From UBA7672 sp047601145 (GTDB taxonomy: Bacteria; Pseudomonadota; Alphaproteobacteria; Caulobacterales; Hyphomonadaceae), in assembly GCA_047601145.1 (NCBI GenBank), contig JASGJW010000001.1, forward strand, positions 1,674,001 to 1,738,000: a stretch of 64,000 nucleotides of DNA, read 5' to 3'. Made by a program: the position numbers and the translations under genes. Under the pieces are notes generated by a model, which did no database searches, was not told where the DNA came from, and saw only the letters and a list, made by a program, of their open reading frames with translations. The first letter of the stretch is position 1. Each line of letters begins with the position of its first letter. This document shows positions 25,622-34,543 of the stretch, piece by piece.

Positions 25622-25714
25622 TGTCAGTCCACGGCTGATCCTGTACGACATGCCTTGATTTGGCCCGGATGCAGGGCGCAGACTACACCTGTAACCTGGA
25701 CGGGTGGACGGATC

Positions 25715-26713
25715 ATGGTTCGCACTTTGACGGCAATCGGACTTGTGCTCGCGCTCGGCGCCTGCGGGCAGGGCGGAGGCGGGGACGGTTACGCGCGCGA
25801 TGAAGCGCAAGGCTCGGCGAACTACGCGATGGCGCCGCCAATGGCAGCCCCGGCGCCGCCGATGGAATCGGCGCGGATGAATACGTCCGGCGGCGTCATC
25901 GATCTCGACAAGACCATCGTCCAACCCGATCCCAACCAGGGCGGCGGCGCGCCTCCGGGCATGGCGCCGATGATGGCCTACACCTATGGTTGGAACTTCG
26001 CCGTGCCGACAGGCGAGATGTCGAACCTCCTCGCTGCGCACAAGAAGCTCTGCGAGGATGCCGGCCCGTCCAAATGCTATGTCACCGGCAGCAACCTCAA
26101 CGCCATTGGCAAGGAGGGCGCGAGCGGCAATCTCTCGATGCGCGCCACCGAAGCCTGGGTGCGCGATTTCGAGAAGGGCGTCGGCGACGGCCTCAAACCC
26201 TTCGGCGGCTCGATCTATTCCAACAACCGCACGGCAGAAGAACTCACCGCCCAGATCGTCGACAACGAAGCGCGCCTCAAATCGATGGTCGCTTATCGCG
26301 ACAGCCTGCAGACGATGCTGGCCTCCAAGCCCGGCAAGCTCAGCGATCTCCTCGAGATCCAGCAGACATTGGCGCAGGCGCAGGGCGACATCGACTCGCG
26401 CGAGTCGGTGCTCGCGGCGCTGAAACTGCGCGTCTCCATGTCGGTCCTCAATTTCAGCTACCAGCCCGAATACGCCGCCGCCTCGGAATCGATCTGGCGG
26501 CCGCTGGGCGACGCGTTCGGGGACTTTGTGCCGTCCTTCGCCCGCACACTGGCCGATATCGTCCGCTTCATTGCGGGCATCCTGCCGGTCCTGATCTTTG
26601 GCGGGTTGGCTGTTTTCGGCCTGCTGTCGATCTTCCGCTGGCGCGGCCGGCGGCCGAAAAAGCCGCTTCCAACGCCTCCCTCTACGGTTAAGGCCGGGGG
26701 CGGGGGCCCTTAG
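25715..26713 (+). CDS. DUF4349 lipoprotein with C-terminal membrane helix
   Basis: A 332-residue protein with lipobox LGAC, a Gly/Met/Pro-rich linker (about 20-90), a DUF4349 domain including a coiled coil (RTAEELTAQIVDNEARL to LSDLLEIQQTLAQAQGDI), and a membrane helix at about 285-310 followed by a basic tail. Family members are envelope proteins of unknown role. Start 25715 is set by the lipoprotein signal. It lies between lpxC and bamD on the same strand, with about 80-90 bp on either side. Confidence 0.85.
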   Translation: MVRTLTAIGLVLALGACGQGGGGDGYARDEAQGSANYAMAPPMAAPAPPMESARMNTSGGVIDLDKTIVQPDPNQGGGAPPGMAPMMAYTYGWNFAVPTGEMSNLLAAHKKLCEDAGPSKCYVTGSNLNAIGKEGASGNLSMRATEAWVRDFEKGVGDGLKPFGGSIYSNNRTAEELTAQIVDNEARLKSMVAYRDSLQTMLASKPGKLSDLLEIQQTLAQAQGDIDSRESVLAALKLRVSMSVLNFSYQPEYAAASESIWRPLGDAFGDFVPSFARTLADIVRFIAGILPVLIFGGLAVFGLLSIFRWRGRRPKKPLPTPPSTVKAGGGGP

Positions 26714-26790
26714 GCCGCAGCTATTCGCCTTGGACTGGCCACAAACCGTGGTCTAGAACGTCGCGGTCCTTCCGGGAGTGAGGCTGCCCC

Positions 26791-27627
26791 ATGCGTTCCA
26801 AGGCTTTCAAGACGGCGCTTGTCGCCGGCGTCGCCCTGCTTGAGTTGACCGCCTGCGCCGGCAACACCCGCCAGCAGGACCTCGCCTATGTCGAGAAACC
26901 TGTCGAGACGATCTACAACGAAGCGACGCACAGCCTGGATCGTCGCAACTGGGACCTCGCCGCCGCGCAGTTCGACGAAGTTCAGCGCCAGCACCCGTAT
27001 TCCCCGTGGGCGCAGCGCGCCATGCTGATGGCCGCCTACGCCCGCTACAAGTCGCGCGACTACGACAAGGCGGTGAAGAGCGCCCAGGATTACATCTCCC
27101 TTCACCCGGGCGGGGACGGCGCTCCTTACGCCTATTATCTCGTCGCCATCTGCCAGTTCGACCAGATCATCGACGTCGGCCGCGATCAGGCCCGCTCGGA
27201 TCTCACGCTAGCCGCGCTCAAGGAAGTCACCTCACGCTTCCCCGATAGCGACTATGCGCGCGATGCCGAACTCAAGACCGACATGGTCCGCGACCAGCTC
27301 GCCGGCAAGGAAATGGAAATCGGTCGCTACTACCTGATGCGCGGCGAACACCTCGCGGCGATCAACCGTTTCAAGAAAGTGGTCACCGATTACCAGACCA
27401 CGACGCACACGCCCGAAGCGCTTCACCGTCTCGTCGAGGCCTACATCTCGATCGGCCTCACCGGCCAGGCGCAGGAAGTCGCCGCCGTGCTCGGTGCGAA
27501 CTATCCTGGCACCGAGTGGTACGCCGACACCTATGCCCTCATGCAGGGCCAGGGTGTCAAGCTGCCCGAGCCGCCCAACGCCAAGGCGGGCTTCAACCTG
27601 TTCGAGCGCATCGGCCAGATTTTCTAG
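26791..27627 (+). CDS. bamD: outer-membrane protein assembly lipoprotein BamD
   Basis: A 278-residue TPR lipoprotein of the BAM complex that folds beta-barrel proteins into the outer membrane. Lipobox LTAC (Cys22) is followed by tetratricopeptide repeats starting IYNEATHSLDRRNWDLAAAQF, with the conserved HPYSPWAQRAMLM and FPDSDYARDAE segments. The gap between lpxC, bamD, recN and ligA matches the order common in alphaproteobacteria. A GGGAG ribosome site lies upstream. The gene ends at a strong terminator. Confidence 0.96.
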   Translation: MRSKAFKTALVAGVALLELTACAGNTRQQDLAYVEKPVETIYNEATHSLDRRNWDLAAAQFDEVQRQHPYSPWAQRAMLMAAYARYKSRDYDKAVKSAQDYISLHPGGDGAPYAYYLVAICQFDQIIDVGRDQARSDLTLAALKEVTSRFPDSDYARDAELKTDMVRDQLAGKEMEIGRYYLMRGEHLAAINRFKKVVTDYQTTTHTPEALHRLVEAYISIGLTGQAQEVAAVLGANYPGTEWYADTYALMQGQGVKLPEPPNAKAGFNLFERIGQIF

Positions 27628-27652
27628 ACGCTGCGCCAGCGAACCAAAACAA

Positions 27653-27681
27653 AAAGCCCCGCGGTGAACCCGCGGGGCTTT
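27653..27681. terminator. bidirectional rho-independent terminator
   Basis: A perfect 12-bp stem, AAAGCCCCGCGG (27653-27664) with CCGCGGGGCTTT (27670-27681), loop TGAAC, with A-rich left flank and T-rich right flank. It separates the converging bamD and peroxiredoxin genes. Confidence 0.92.
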
Positions 27682-27704
27682 CTCATTCTCGATGTCAGCG
27701 ACGG

Positions 27705-28283
27705 TTAGTGGTGAGCCGCCTTATACGCCTTCACCGCTTCCAGCGTCTTGGTGATGTGCTCGTTCGGCATCTGCGTCGAGAACACCATGCTGATCTTGCC
27801 GTCCGGCGTCACGACGTAGGACGTGCGATCGCTCCAGTCGGTCTTCTGCGCCAGCACGACGTTGTAGGCCTTGATCGTGTCCGTGGTGACGGCGGCGATC
27901 GGGAACTTGTCGCGGCAATGCTCGGCCGAGAATTCGGCGAGGCGCGCGAGGTTGTCCTTCGCATTCGCCATCGTGCCGTCCGCCAGCTTGGCGCCGCCAG
28001 TGAGGCCGATCAGCGTCGCGCCCGCAGCCTTGAACTCGTCGGCCGCGTCAGCGAAAGCCTTGGTCTCGATCGTGCAGCCCTGCGTGTAGGCGGCCGGGAA
28101 GAAATACATCACCACCGGACCCTTCTTGAGGGCGTCCGACAGCTTGAAGGTGAACTCCTTGCCGCCGACCATGCCGGTCGCGGTGAAGTCCGGCGCCTTC
28201 GCGCCCTGTTCAAGGGCGGCAAAGGCCGGGGCGGCGATAGCTGCAGCGGCGGCGATTGCGGCCACGGCGAAAAACTTTCTCAT
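27705..28283 (-). CDS. exported peroxiredoxin (AhpC/TSA, BCP-like)
   Basis: A 192-residue thiol peroxidase with a long Ala-rich signal peptide (1-23, ending AFAA). The peroxidatic motif is PAAYTQGC with Cys70, and Cys123 in EHCRDKF is a candidate resolving cysteine. The spacing fits a PrxQ/BCP-type enzyme. Periplasmic location would complement the exported MsrA at 10.6-11.2 kb. Transcription is leftward from a region shared with recN. Whether reduction is by a periplasmic thioredoxin is unknown. Confidence 0.9.
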   Translation of the reverse strand: MRKFFAVAAIAAAAAIAAPAFAALEQGAKAPDFTATGMVGGKEFTFKLSDALKKGPVVMYFFPAAYTQGCTIETKAFADAADEFKAAGATLIGLTGGAKLADGTMANAKDNLARLAEFSAEHCRDKFPIAAVTTDTIKAYNVVLAQKTDWSDRTSYVVTPDGKISMVFSTQMPNEHITKTLEAVKAYKAAHH

Positions 28284-28476
28284 GGTTCTCTCCCAACACC
28301 GGCCTCCGCCGGGGATCAGCGCTTATCGCCCCACTTGCCGCTTCCGTCACGCGCGCAAACCATCACGACTGCGTTCTCCCAAATCCCTTTTGTCATGAAG
28401 GTCATGAGCCCCCGAAGAAAGTATCCTGCACAAGGCATGTTCCCTTTTCGTTCTTTTTGTGCTAGAGGCCTCGGTC

Positions 28477-30171
28477 ATGCTGACCGGGCTGTCCATTCGC
28501 GACTTCGTTCTGGTGCGCGCCCTCGATCTCGATCCGGGCGGCGGCTTCAGCGCGCTTACGGGCGAAACCGGGGCGGGTAAATCCATTCTCATGTCCGCGC
28601 TGGGTTTTGCGCTCGGCGCGCGTGGCGGGCAGGGCCTGATCCGCCCTGGCGCTGAAGCCGCCAGCGTCACCGCATCGTTCGACGCCTCGCCTGACCATCC
28701 CGTGCGCGCTTTTCTCTCCGCCCGCGGCGTCGAGAGTGATGCTGATGAACCGCTCGTGTTTCGCCGCGTGGTGCGCAAGGGCGGTCCCGCCCGCGCGTTC
28801 CTCAACGACCAGCCCGTCAGCGCCGGCCTGCTGGAAGAAGCCGGTTCGCTGCTTGCCGACATCCACGGCCAGCACGAAGGCCTCGGCTTGCTGAACCCGT
28901 CCCGCCATCGCGTCCTGCTCGATGCATGGGCGAAATCGGAACCGCTTCTCGCCGAAACCGGCCGTGCATGGGTTTCGCTCCGAGCCGCCGAAGATGCCCG
29001 CATTGCTCTCGAAGCCCGCATCGCCCGCGCCGCCTCCGAACGCACCTGGCTGGGCCACGCGCTCGGGGAACTCGACAGCCTCGATCCGCACGAGGGCGAA
29101 GCCCAGAAACTGGCCCTTGATCGCGCCACGATGCAGGCCGGCGAACGCGTCGCTGAAGCCATCGATGCCGCCGCGCACCAGCTTTCCAAGGCCAATATCG
29201 AGAACGCGCTCGCCAACGCCTCCCGCGCCGTCTCGCGCGCGCTTTCGGCGCCGGGACTGACAGGCGAGGGCGCGTCCAGCGAACTTGCCGTGCGCATGCG
29301 CGCCGCCTGCGAAAGCCTCGAGCGCGCAATGATCGAGGCGACTGAAGCCCGCGCCGCGCTCGATGCGGCCGCAAGCGCCTGCGAATTTTCTCCCGCCGCG
29401 CTCGAAGCCTCGGAAACCCGCCTGTTCGCCCTGCGCGCCGCCGCCCGCAAGCACGATATCGATCCCGACCAGCTCGCTGCACTGCGCAAACGCCTGCGTA
29501 TGCAGCTCGACGAGATCGAGCATTCCGATGGCGCTCTTTCCGCCGCACAGGAAGCCGAGGCGAAAGCCGGCGCCGCTTACGATGCTGCAGCCAGCCAGCT
29601 GACTGCGAAGCGCGAAGCCGCCGCGAAGAAACTCGCGAAAGCCGTCGCCGCCGAACTCGGACCGCTAAAGCTCGAGAAGGCGAAGTTCCGCGTCGCCGTC
29701 ACGCCGCGCGGTGAATCCGGTCCTACCGGCCGGGACGATGTCGCCTTCGAGGTCGAGACCAATGCCGGAGCCGGCTATGGTGCGCTCGACCGCATCGCCT
29801 CGGGCGGCGAGACCGCGCGCTTCGCGCTCGCCGTCAGCGTCTGCCTCGCGGATGCCTCGCCCGCCGGTACGCTCGTGTTCGACGAGGCCGACATGGGCGT
29901 CGGCGGGGCCGTCGCCGCCGCCATAGGCGAACGCCTCGCGCTTCTTGGCAAGTCCAGGCAGGTTCTCGCCATCACCCATTCTCCACAGGTCGCCGCCGCC
30001 GCCTCGCGCCAGCTCAAGGTCTCGAAGGCCGACGCGGGCGGGGAAACCGTCACCTCGGTCGACATGCTGGGGGCAAAAGCCCGCAAGGAAGAAATCGCCC
30101 GCATGCTCGCCGGCGCGAGCGTCACGAAAGAAGCTCGCGCGGCTGCCGGAAGATTGTTGGCGGGCGTCTGA
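28477..30171 (+). CDS. recN: DNA repair ATPase RecN
   Basis: An SMC-like protein of double-strand-break repair, 564 residues. Walker A is GETGAGKS (29-36); the Q-loop region IHGQHEGLGLL, the SGGETARFALA signature and Walker B VFDEADMGVGG follow, with a long coiled-coil region between. Start 28477 (MLTGLSIRDF) has AGAGG eight bases upstream; the GTG at 28459 is less likely. ligA begins 19 bases after the stop, so the two are probably cotranscribed. No LexA box could be assigned with confidence. Confidence 0.95.
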   Translation: MLTGLSIRDFVLVRALDLDPGGGFSALTGETGAGKSILMSALGFALGARGGQGLIRPGAEAASVTASFDASPDHPVRAFLSARGVESDADEPLVFRRVVRKGGPARAFLNDQPVSAGLLEEAGSLLADIHGQHEGLGLLNPSRHRVLLDAWAKSEPLLAETGRAWVSLRAAEDARIALEARIARAASERTWLGHALGELDSLDPHEGEAQKLALDRATMQAGERVAEAIDAAAHQLSKANIENALANASRAVSRALSAPGLTGEGASSELAVRMRAACESLERAMIEATEARAALDAAASACEFSPAALEASETRLFALRAAARKHDIDPDQLAALRKRLRMQLDEIEHSDGALSAAQEAEAKAGAAYDAAASQLTAKREAAAKKLAKAVAAELGPLKLEKAKFRVAVTPRGESGPTGRDDVAFEVETNAGAGYGALDRIASGGETARFALAVSVCLADASPAGTLVFDEADMGVGGAVAAAIGERLALLGKSRQVLAITHSPQVAAAASRQLKVSKADAGGETVTSVDMLGAKARKEEIARMLAGASVTKEARAAAGRLLAGV

Positions 30172-30190
30172 GCCCCGGATAGAACCGGGC

Positions 30191-32539
30191 ATGGCTGAAA
30201 CACCGATCGCGAAGCTCACGAAATCCGCCGCGGAGGCCGAGCACAAGACGCTCGCCGAGCGGATCCGCCTTGCCGACGCCGCTTACTACCAGGAAGACGC
30301 GCCAGATCTTAGCGATGCGGCCTATGACGCGCTCCGCAACCGCCTCAACGCCATCGAAGCGAAATTCCCCGAACTCAAGGGCGAGGACAGCCCGAGCCAG
30401 AAAGTCGGCGCCGCGCCTACGGGCGGATTCGCCAAGGTCACTCACCTCAAGCCGATGCTGTCACTCGACAATATCTTCGAGGACATGGAGGTCGGCGACT
30501 TCCTCGCCCGCGTCCACCGCTTCCTCAACCTCAAGGACAGCGAGGAAGTCGCCGTCACGGCAGAGCCAAAGATCGACGGCCTCTCATGTTCGCTGCTCTA
30601 TGAGGATGGCGTGCTGGTCCGCGCCGCCACGCGTGGCGACGGCGCCGAGGGCGAAGACGTCACCGCCAACATTCGTACGCTCAAGCAGATCCCGGAAAGA
30701 CTTAAAGGCAAAAAGCATCCCGCCCGCATCGAGATCCGCGGCGAAGTCTACATGACCATGAAGGATTTCGAGGCCTTCCAGGAGGCCGAGGTTGCAGCCA
30801 ACCGCAAGCGCCCCGCCAACCCACGCAACGCCGCCGCCGGCAGCCTGCGTCAGAAGGATCCCTCCATCACGGCCGGCCGCCCGCTGCGCTTCTTCGCTTA
30901 CACCTGGGGCTTCGTCTCCGAACCCTTCGCGAAGACGCAGACCGAAGCCGTCGAACGCTTCGCGGAATGGGGCCTGCCCACAAATCCCGATATGAAACGC
31001 GCCACCTCGGCCGAAGCACTCCTCAAAGTCTATCACGGCATCGAGGCTCGCCGCGCCTCGCTCGGCTATGACATTGACGGCGTCGTCTACAAGATCGACC
31101 GTCTCGACTGGCAGGATCGCCTCGGCTTCGTCTCCCGCTCTCCGCGCTGGGCTGTCGCTCACAAATTCCCCGCCCAGCAGGCGATGACGCAACTCCTCGG
31201 CATCGACATCCAGGTCGGCCGCACGGGCAAGCTCGCGCCCGTCGCGCGCCTTGCGCCTGTCACGGTCGGCGGCGTCGTCGTCTCCAATGCCACGCTGCAC
31301 AATGAAGACGAGATCGCGCGCCTCGGTGTCATGATCAATGACTGGGTCATCGTCCAGCGTGCCGGCGACGTGATCCCGCAGATCGTCCGCGTTGTCGAGG
31401 AGAAGCGCCCGAAGGATGCGAAGACGTATCACTTCCCCACGCACTGCCCGTTCTGCAACTCCGAAGCCGTGCGGGGCGGAGGCGATGGCGAGGACGAGGT
31501 TGATCGCCGCTGCACAGGCGGCCTCATCTGCCCCGCACAGGCAGTCGAGCGCCTTAAACACTTCGTTTCTCGCCGCTGCTTCGACATCGAAGGGCTCGGC
31601 CAGAAGCAGATCGAGGAATTCTTCGAGGCCGGCGTCATCACAGCCCCGCAACACATCTTCATGCTCGAGAAGCAGATCAGACAGGCCGAGAAGCCGCCGT
31701 TGCAGGAATGGGAGGGCTATGGCGAAACCTCCGCGAAGAAACTCTTCGACGCCATCGACAAAGCCCGCACCCAGCCGCTCGACCGCTTCATCAACGCACT
31801 CGGCATCCGTCACATCGGCGAGACGAACGCGCTGCTTCTGGCTCGCCACTTCCACACATTCGAAGCGCTGCAGGAGATGGCCGCCAACGCCGCCGCCCAG
31901 CGACCGAACGACGCCTACCGCCGTCTCGAAGGAGTCGAGGGCGTCGGCCCCGGCGCGCGCGACAAGCTGCTCGCCGCTGCATCCGAGCTTCCGCTGAAGG
32001 AGCCGGTGACCGCCGATAGCGAACTCGAAACCGCCCTCGGCAGCATCACCGGCCTCAACAAGACATCCCGCGCTGCGCTTGCAAGCGAGTACGCCGACTG
32101 GAAAACCTTCCGTTCCGAAATCCAGTCGGCCGCCAAGGGCCGCCCGGGCGAAGACCTGATCGCACTCGCCGCCATCAACGGTTTCGGCGAAGTCGCCGCC
32201 GAAGCCCTCGTCGATTTCTTTGCCGAGAAGCACAACCGCGACGTCGTGAAGGCGCTCGTGCAGAACGTCGCGATCGCGCCCTACAAGATCGCCGACACGT
32301 CGGGCTCAGCTGTCGCCGGCAAAACGGTCGTCTTCACCGGCGCGCTCGAGAAGATGACGCGCGATGAAGCGAAGGCGCAGGCGACCTCGCTTGGCGCAAA
32401 AGTCTCCGGCTCCGTCTCGAAGAAAACCGACCTCGTCATCGCCGGCCCCGGCGCCGGCTCGAAACTGGCCGACGCCGAGAAGAACGGTGTGAAAGTCCTC
32501 ACCGAGGACGAATGGCTTAAGCTGATCGGAAAGGCGTAA
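30191..32539 (+). CDS. ligA: NAD-dependent DNA ligase
   Basis: Seals nicks in replication and repair, 782 residues. The adenylation lysine is Lys127 in AEPKIDG. The NTase, OB-fold, four-cysteine zinc finger (HCPFCNSE, then RRCTGGLICPAQ), helix-hairpin-helix domain and C-terminal BRCT domain (about 700-782) are all recognisable. It is somewhat longer than E. coli LigA (671), through insertions around 430-470 and 620-690, as in other alphaproteobacteria. The ATG at 30191 follows recN closely; the frame is open upstream but overlaps recN. Confidence 0.97.
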   Translation: MAETPIAKLTKSAAEAEHKTLAERIRLADAAYYQEDAPDLSDAAYDALRNRLNAIEAKFPELKGEDSPSQKVGAAPTGGFAKVTHLKPMLSLDNIFEDMEVGDFLARVHRFLNLKDSEEVAVTAEPKIDGLSCSLLYEDGVLVRAATRGDGAEGEDVTANIRTLKQIPERLKGKKHPARIEIRGEVYMTMKDFEAFQEAEVAANRKRPANPRNAAAGSLRQKDPSITAGRPLRFFAYTWGFVSEPFAKTQTEAVERFAEWGLPTNPDMKRATSAEALLKVYHGIEARRASLGYDIDGVVYKIDRLDWQDRLGFVSRSPRWAVAHKFPAQQAMTQLLGIDIQVGRTGKLAPVARLAPVTVGGVVVSNATLHNEDEIARLGVMINDWVIVQRAGDVIPQIVRVVEEKRPKDAKTYHFPTHCPFCNSEAVRGGGDGEDEVDRRCTGGLICPAQAVERLKHFVSRRCFDIEGLGQKQIEEFFEAGVITAPQHIFMLEKQIRQAEKPPLQEWEGYGETSAKKLFDAIDKARTQPLDRFINALGIRHIGETNALLLARHFHTFEALQEMAANAAAQRPNDAYRRLEGVEGVGPGARDKLLAAASELPLKEPVTADSELETALGSITGLNKTSRAALASEYADWKTFRSEIQSAAKGRPGEDLIALAAINGFGEVAAEALVDFFAEKHNRDVVKALVQNVAIAPYKIADTSGSAVAGKTVVFTGALEKMTRDEAKAQATSLGAKVSGSVSKKTDLVIAGPGAGSKLADAEKNGVKVLTEDEWLKLIGKA

Positions 32540-32543
32540 CAGC

Positions 32544-32660
32544 CTAAGGCGTCGTCATCGCCTGGTAGGCAATGTCCGGCCCGTGGGCGGCAATGCCGAG
32601 CCCCGCGAACACGGCAACGGCAAGCGCGATGCAAAGCGTCGCGAGAATGAACTGGCGCAT
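32544..32660 (-). CDS. possible 38-residue small membrane peptide
   Basis: A short leftward frame reading MRQFILATLCIALAVAVFAG and then 18 more residues to a stop, with one convincing hydrophobic helix (about 4-25). Its composition looks like a real membrane peptide. Against it, the sequence upstream of its ATG is CCTCCTCCC, the reverse of a ribosome site. It lies between ligA and the DUF924 gene. Tentative. Confidence 0.3.
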   Translation of the reverse strand: MRQFILATLCIALAVAVFAGLGIAAHGPDIAYQAMTTP

Positions 32661-32782
32661 GGGAGGAGGTCCTTGTCTCTGATGAGCCCGCACGTCACGG
32701 GCCCTTGGATGCCACAGAGAAAGGAGATCGTTTCTTTGTATTCAAGAGGCGGCGATCAGAAAATACCTGCCTTCCGCGCGCG

Positions 32783-33580
32783 TCAGAAGCCGCCCGGCGT
32801 CGCCTTCAGGAAGGCCTTCTCGGCGCTGCTCGACGTCCGGCCCAGCATCGCATTGCGATGCGGGAAGCGGCCGAACTTCTGGATCACCTTCGCGTGGCGC
32901 TTCGCGAAATCCAGCGCCGCCGCGAACTGTTCCTTGTGCTCCGGCTCGCACTGTTCCAGCAGCGCGGTGAAGCTCTCGACGCTTCGCCGCTGGTCCGTCG
33001 ACGATTCCGAATGCTCGAACGGCATGTAGAGGAACCAACGCTCCACCGGCTTCAGTTTCAGGTCCCCGCCCGTCGCAATAGCATCGCGCGCAAGCTCGAG
33101 CGCGATCTCGTCGTTCTCGAACGCCGCCGCCGTGCCGCGAAAGATGTTGCGGCTGAACTGGTCGAGCGCGACCACCGCCGCAAGCCGCTCATGAATGCTG
33201 CTCTCGGCCCAGCGATAGGCTGCGCCCGACGCCAGCTTCGCGACGACATTGGAAAAGCGGTTGGCGATGATGCGGTCCAGCTCGAACCCGCCGCCGAACC
33301 ACAAGGTCATGCGGTCCGCCATCGCGGCCGGCCGCTCGGCGGCATATCCGAACCAGTAATGCAGGATCGTCCCCGCCGTCTCCTCGACGTCGAAGCGCGT
33401 ATAGGCAGTGCTGTAGGGATCTTCGTCGTCGAATTCGATCTGCGTGGGCGCGAGATTGCGACGCCTCAGCCAGTCTTCGCGCTGGCTGAATTCCGGCATG
33501 ACGGGACCGGGCAGGGGCGCTTGCGGCGCGGCGGGCACACCCTCGAGGTCGTCGATGAAGATGCGGCCGTTCTCCGGCAT
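32783..33580 (-). CDS. DUF924 family protein
   Basis: A 265-residue protein of the DUF924 family (PF06041), alpha-helical, widespread in proteobacteria and of unknown function. Family segments: ILHYWFGYAAERPAAMADRM, LWFGGGFELDRII, LDQFSRNIFRGT and WFLYMPFEHSES. Roughly 65 N-terminal residues precede the domain, which usually starts near the N-terminus. Start 33580 has GGGAG upstream and lies 25 bases after the ubiG stop, so it is the distal gene of a ubiG-DUF924 pair. Confidence 0.88.
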   Translation of the reverse strand: MPENGRIFIDDLEGVPAAPQAPLPGPVMPEFSQREDWLRRRNLAPTQIEFDDEDPYSTAYTRFDVEETAGTILHYWFGYAAERPAAMADRMTLWFGGGFELDRIIANRFSNVVAKLASGAAYRWAESSIHERLAAVVALDQFSRNIFRGTAAAFENDEIALELARDAIATGGDLKLKPVERWFLYMPFEHSESSTDQRRSVESFTALLEQCEPEHKEQFAAALDFAKRHAKVIQKFGRFPHRNAMLGRTSSSAEKAFLKATPGGF

Positions 33581-33605
33581 CCGTCTCCCGTCAGTCCTTG
33601 GCCCA

Positions 33606-34382
33606 TCACTCCTTGGAGCGTTCTCCGACAAGCATGTAGTTGACGGAGGCATCCTTGGTTAAACTCCAGCGGCCCGATAGCGGCGAGAATGAGACGCCGA
33701 CAGCCTCCCGCACAGCAAGACCGGCGCCGGTCATCGCGGCGCGTCCTTCCTCCGGCGTAACGAACTTGCTCCACTCGTGCGTCCCCGGCGGCAGCCAGCG
33801 CAGCACGTGCTCGGCCCCCACCACCGCAAGCGCGAACGCCTTTGCAGTACGGTTAAGCGTCGCCATGATCATCAGGCCGCCCGGCGCGACGAGGCTCGCG
33901 CAATCGGCGAGGAACTGCGCCGGGTCCGCCACGTGCTCCACCACTTCCAGCGCCAGCACGATGTCGAACTTCGGCTCGCCGCCATGGATCAGCCCCTCGA
34001 CCGTCCCCACCCGGTAGTCGACGTCCACATGCACCTGGTCGGCGTGAACCATCGCTGCCTTGATGTTCTTGTCGCCCGCGTCAACGCCGAGGGCATGCGC
34101 TCCCAGCCGGGCCATTGGCTCGGTCACCAGCCCGCCGCCGCAGCCCGCGTCGAGCAGTCGCAGCCCTTCCAGCGGCCTCCGGCTGTCCCCTTCCAGCCCG
34201 AAATGGGCCACCGCCGTATCGCGGATGAAGGTCAGCCTTACCGGGTTGAACTTGTGGAGAGGGGCGAACTTCCCCGTCGGCGACCACCAGTCCGCAGCCA
34301 TTGCCCGGAACTTGTCGATTTCCGCCGGATCGACGCTCGGCGCCTCCGGTATGGTCTCGTCGCGAACAAGGGTCTTGCCCAT
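33606..34382 (-). CDS. ubiG: ubiquinone biosynthesis O-methyltransferase
   Basis: UbiG carries out both O-methylations in ubiquinone synthesis using SAM. The 258-residue product has the family N-terminus FRAMAADWWSPTGKFAPLHK, motif I LLDAGCGGGLV, the EVVEHVADP segment and WLPPGTHEWSKFVTPEE. It is divergent from lysC. A second ubiquinone gene, coq7, is 6.5 kb away. No other ubiquinone genes are in the window. Confidence 0.95.
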   Translation of the reverse strand: MGKTLVRDETIPEAPSVDPAEIDKFRAMAADWWSPTGKFAPLHKFNPVRLTFIRDTAVAHFGLEGDSRRPLEGLRLLDAGCGGGLVTEPMARLGAHALGVDAGDKNIKAAMVHADQVHVDVDYRVGTVEGLIHGGEPKFDIVLALEVVEHVADPAQFLADCASLVAPGGLMIMATLNRTAKAFALAVVGAEHVLRWLPPGTHEWSKFVTPEEGRAAMTGAGLAVREAVGVSFSPLSGRWSLTKDASVNYMLVGERSKE

Positions 34383-34543
34383 TGGGTAACTTCGCTTATT
34401 GCGTCAGCCGACTGGTCCCGGCCTTCAGACAGATGTCGTTCGCCGGGGGTGGGAGGTCAATGCGGCTCCTCCGGAATGGCTCTGGAGAAGGTCCCTCGAT
34501 CGCCTGCCAGTTGACGGAATTAGCAGGGCTGGAAGCCGCGTAC

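Noticed and set aside
32583..33029. Rightward frame opposite the DUF924 gene, preceded by GGGAGGAGG
   Set aside because: The purine run is attractive, but the frame is Arg-rich, overlaps a well-supported gene on the other strand and has no recognisable fold.
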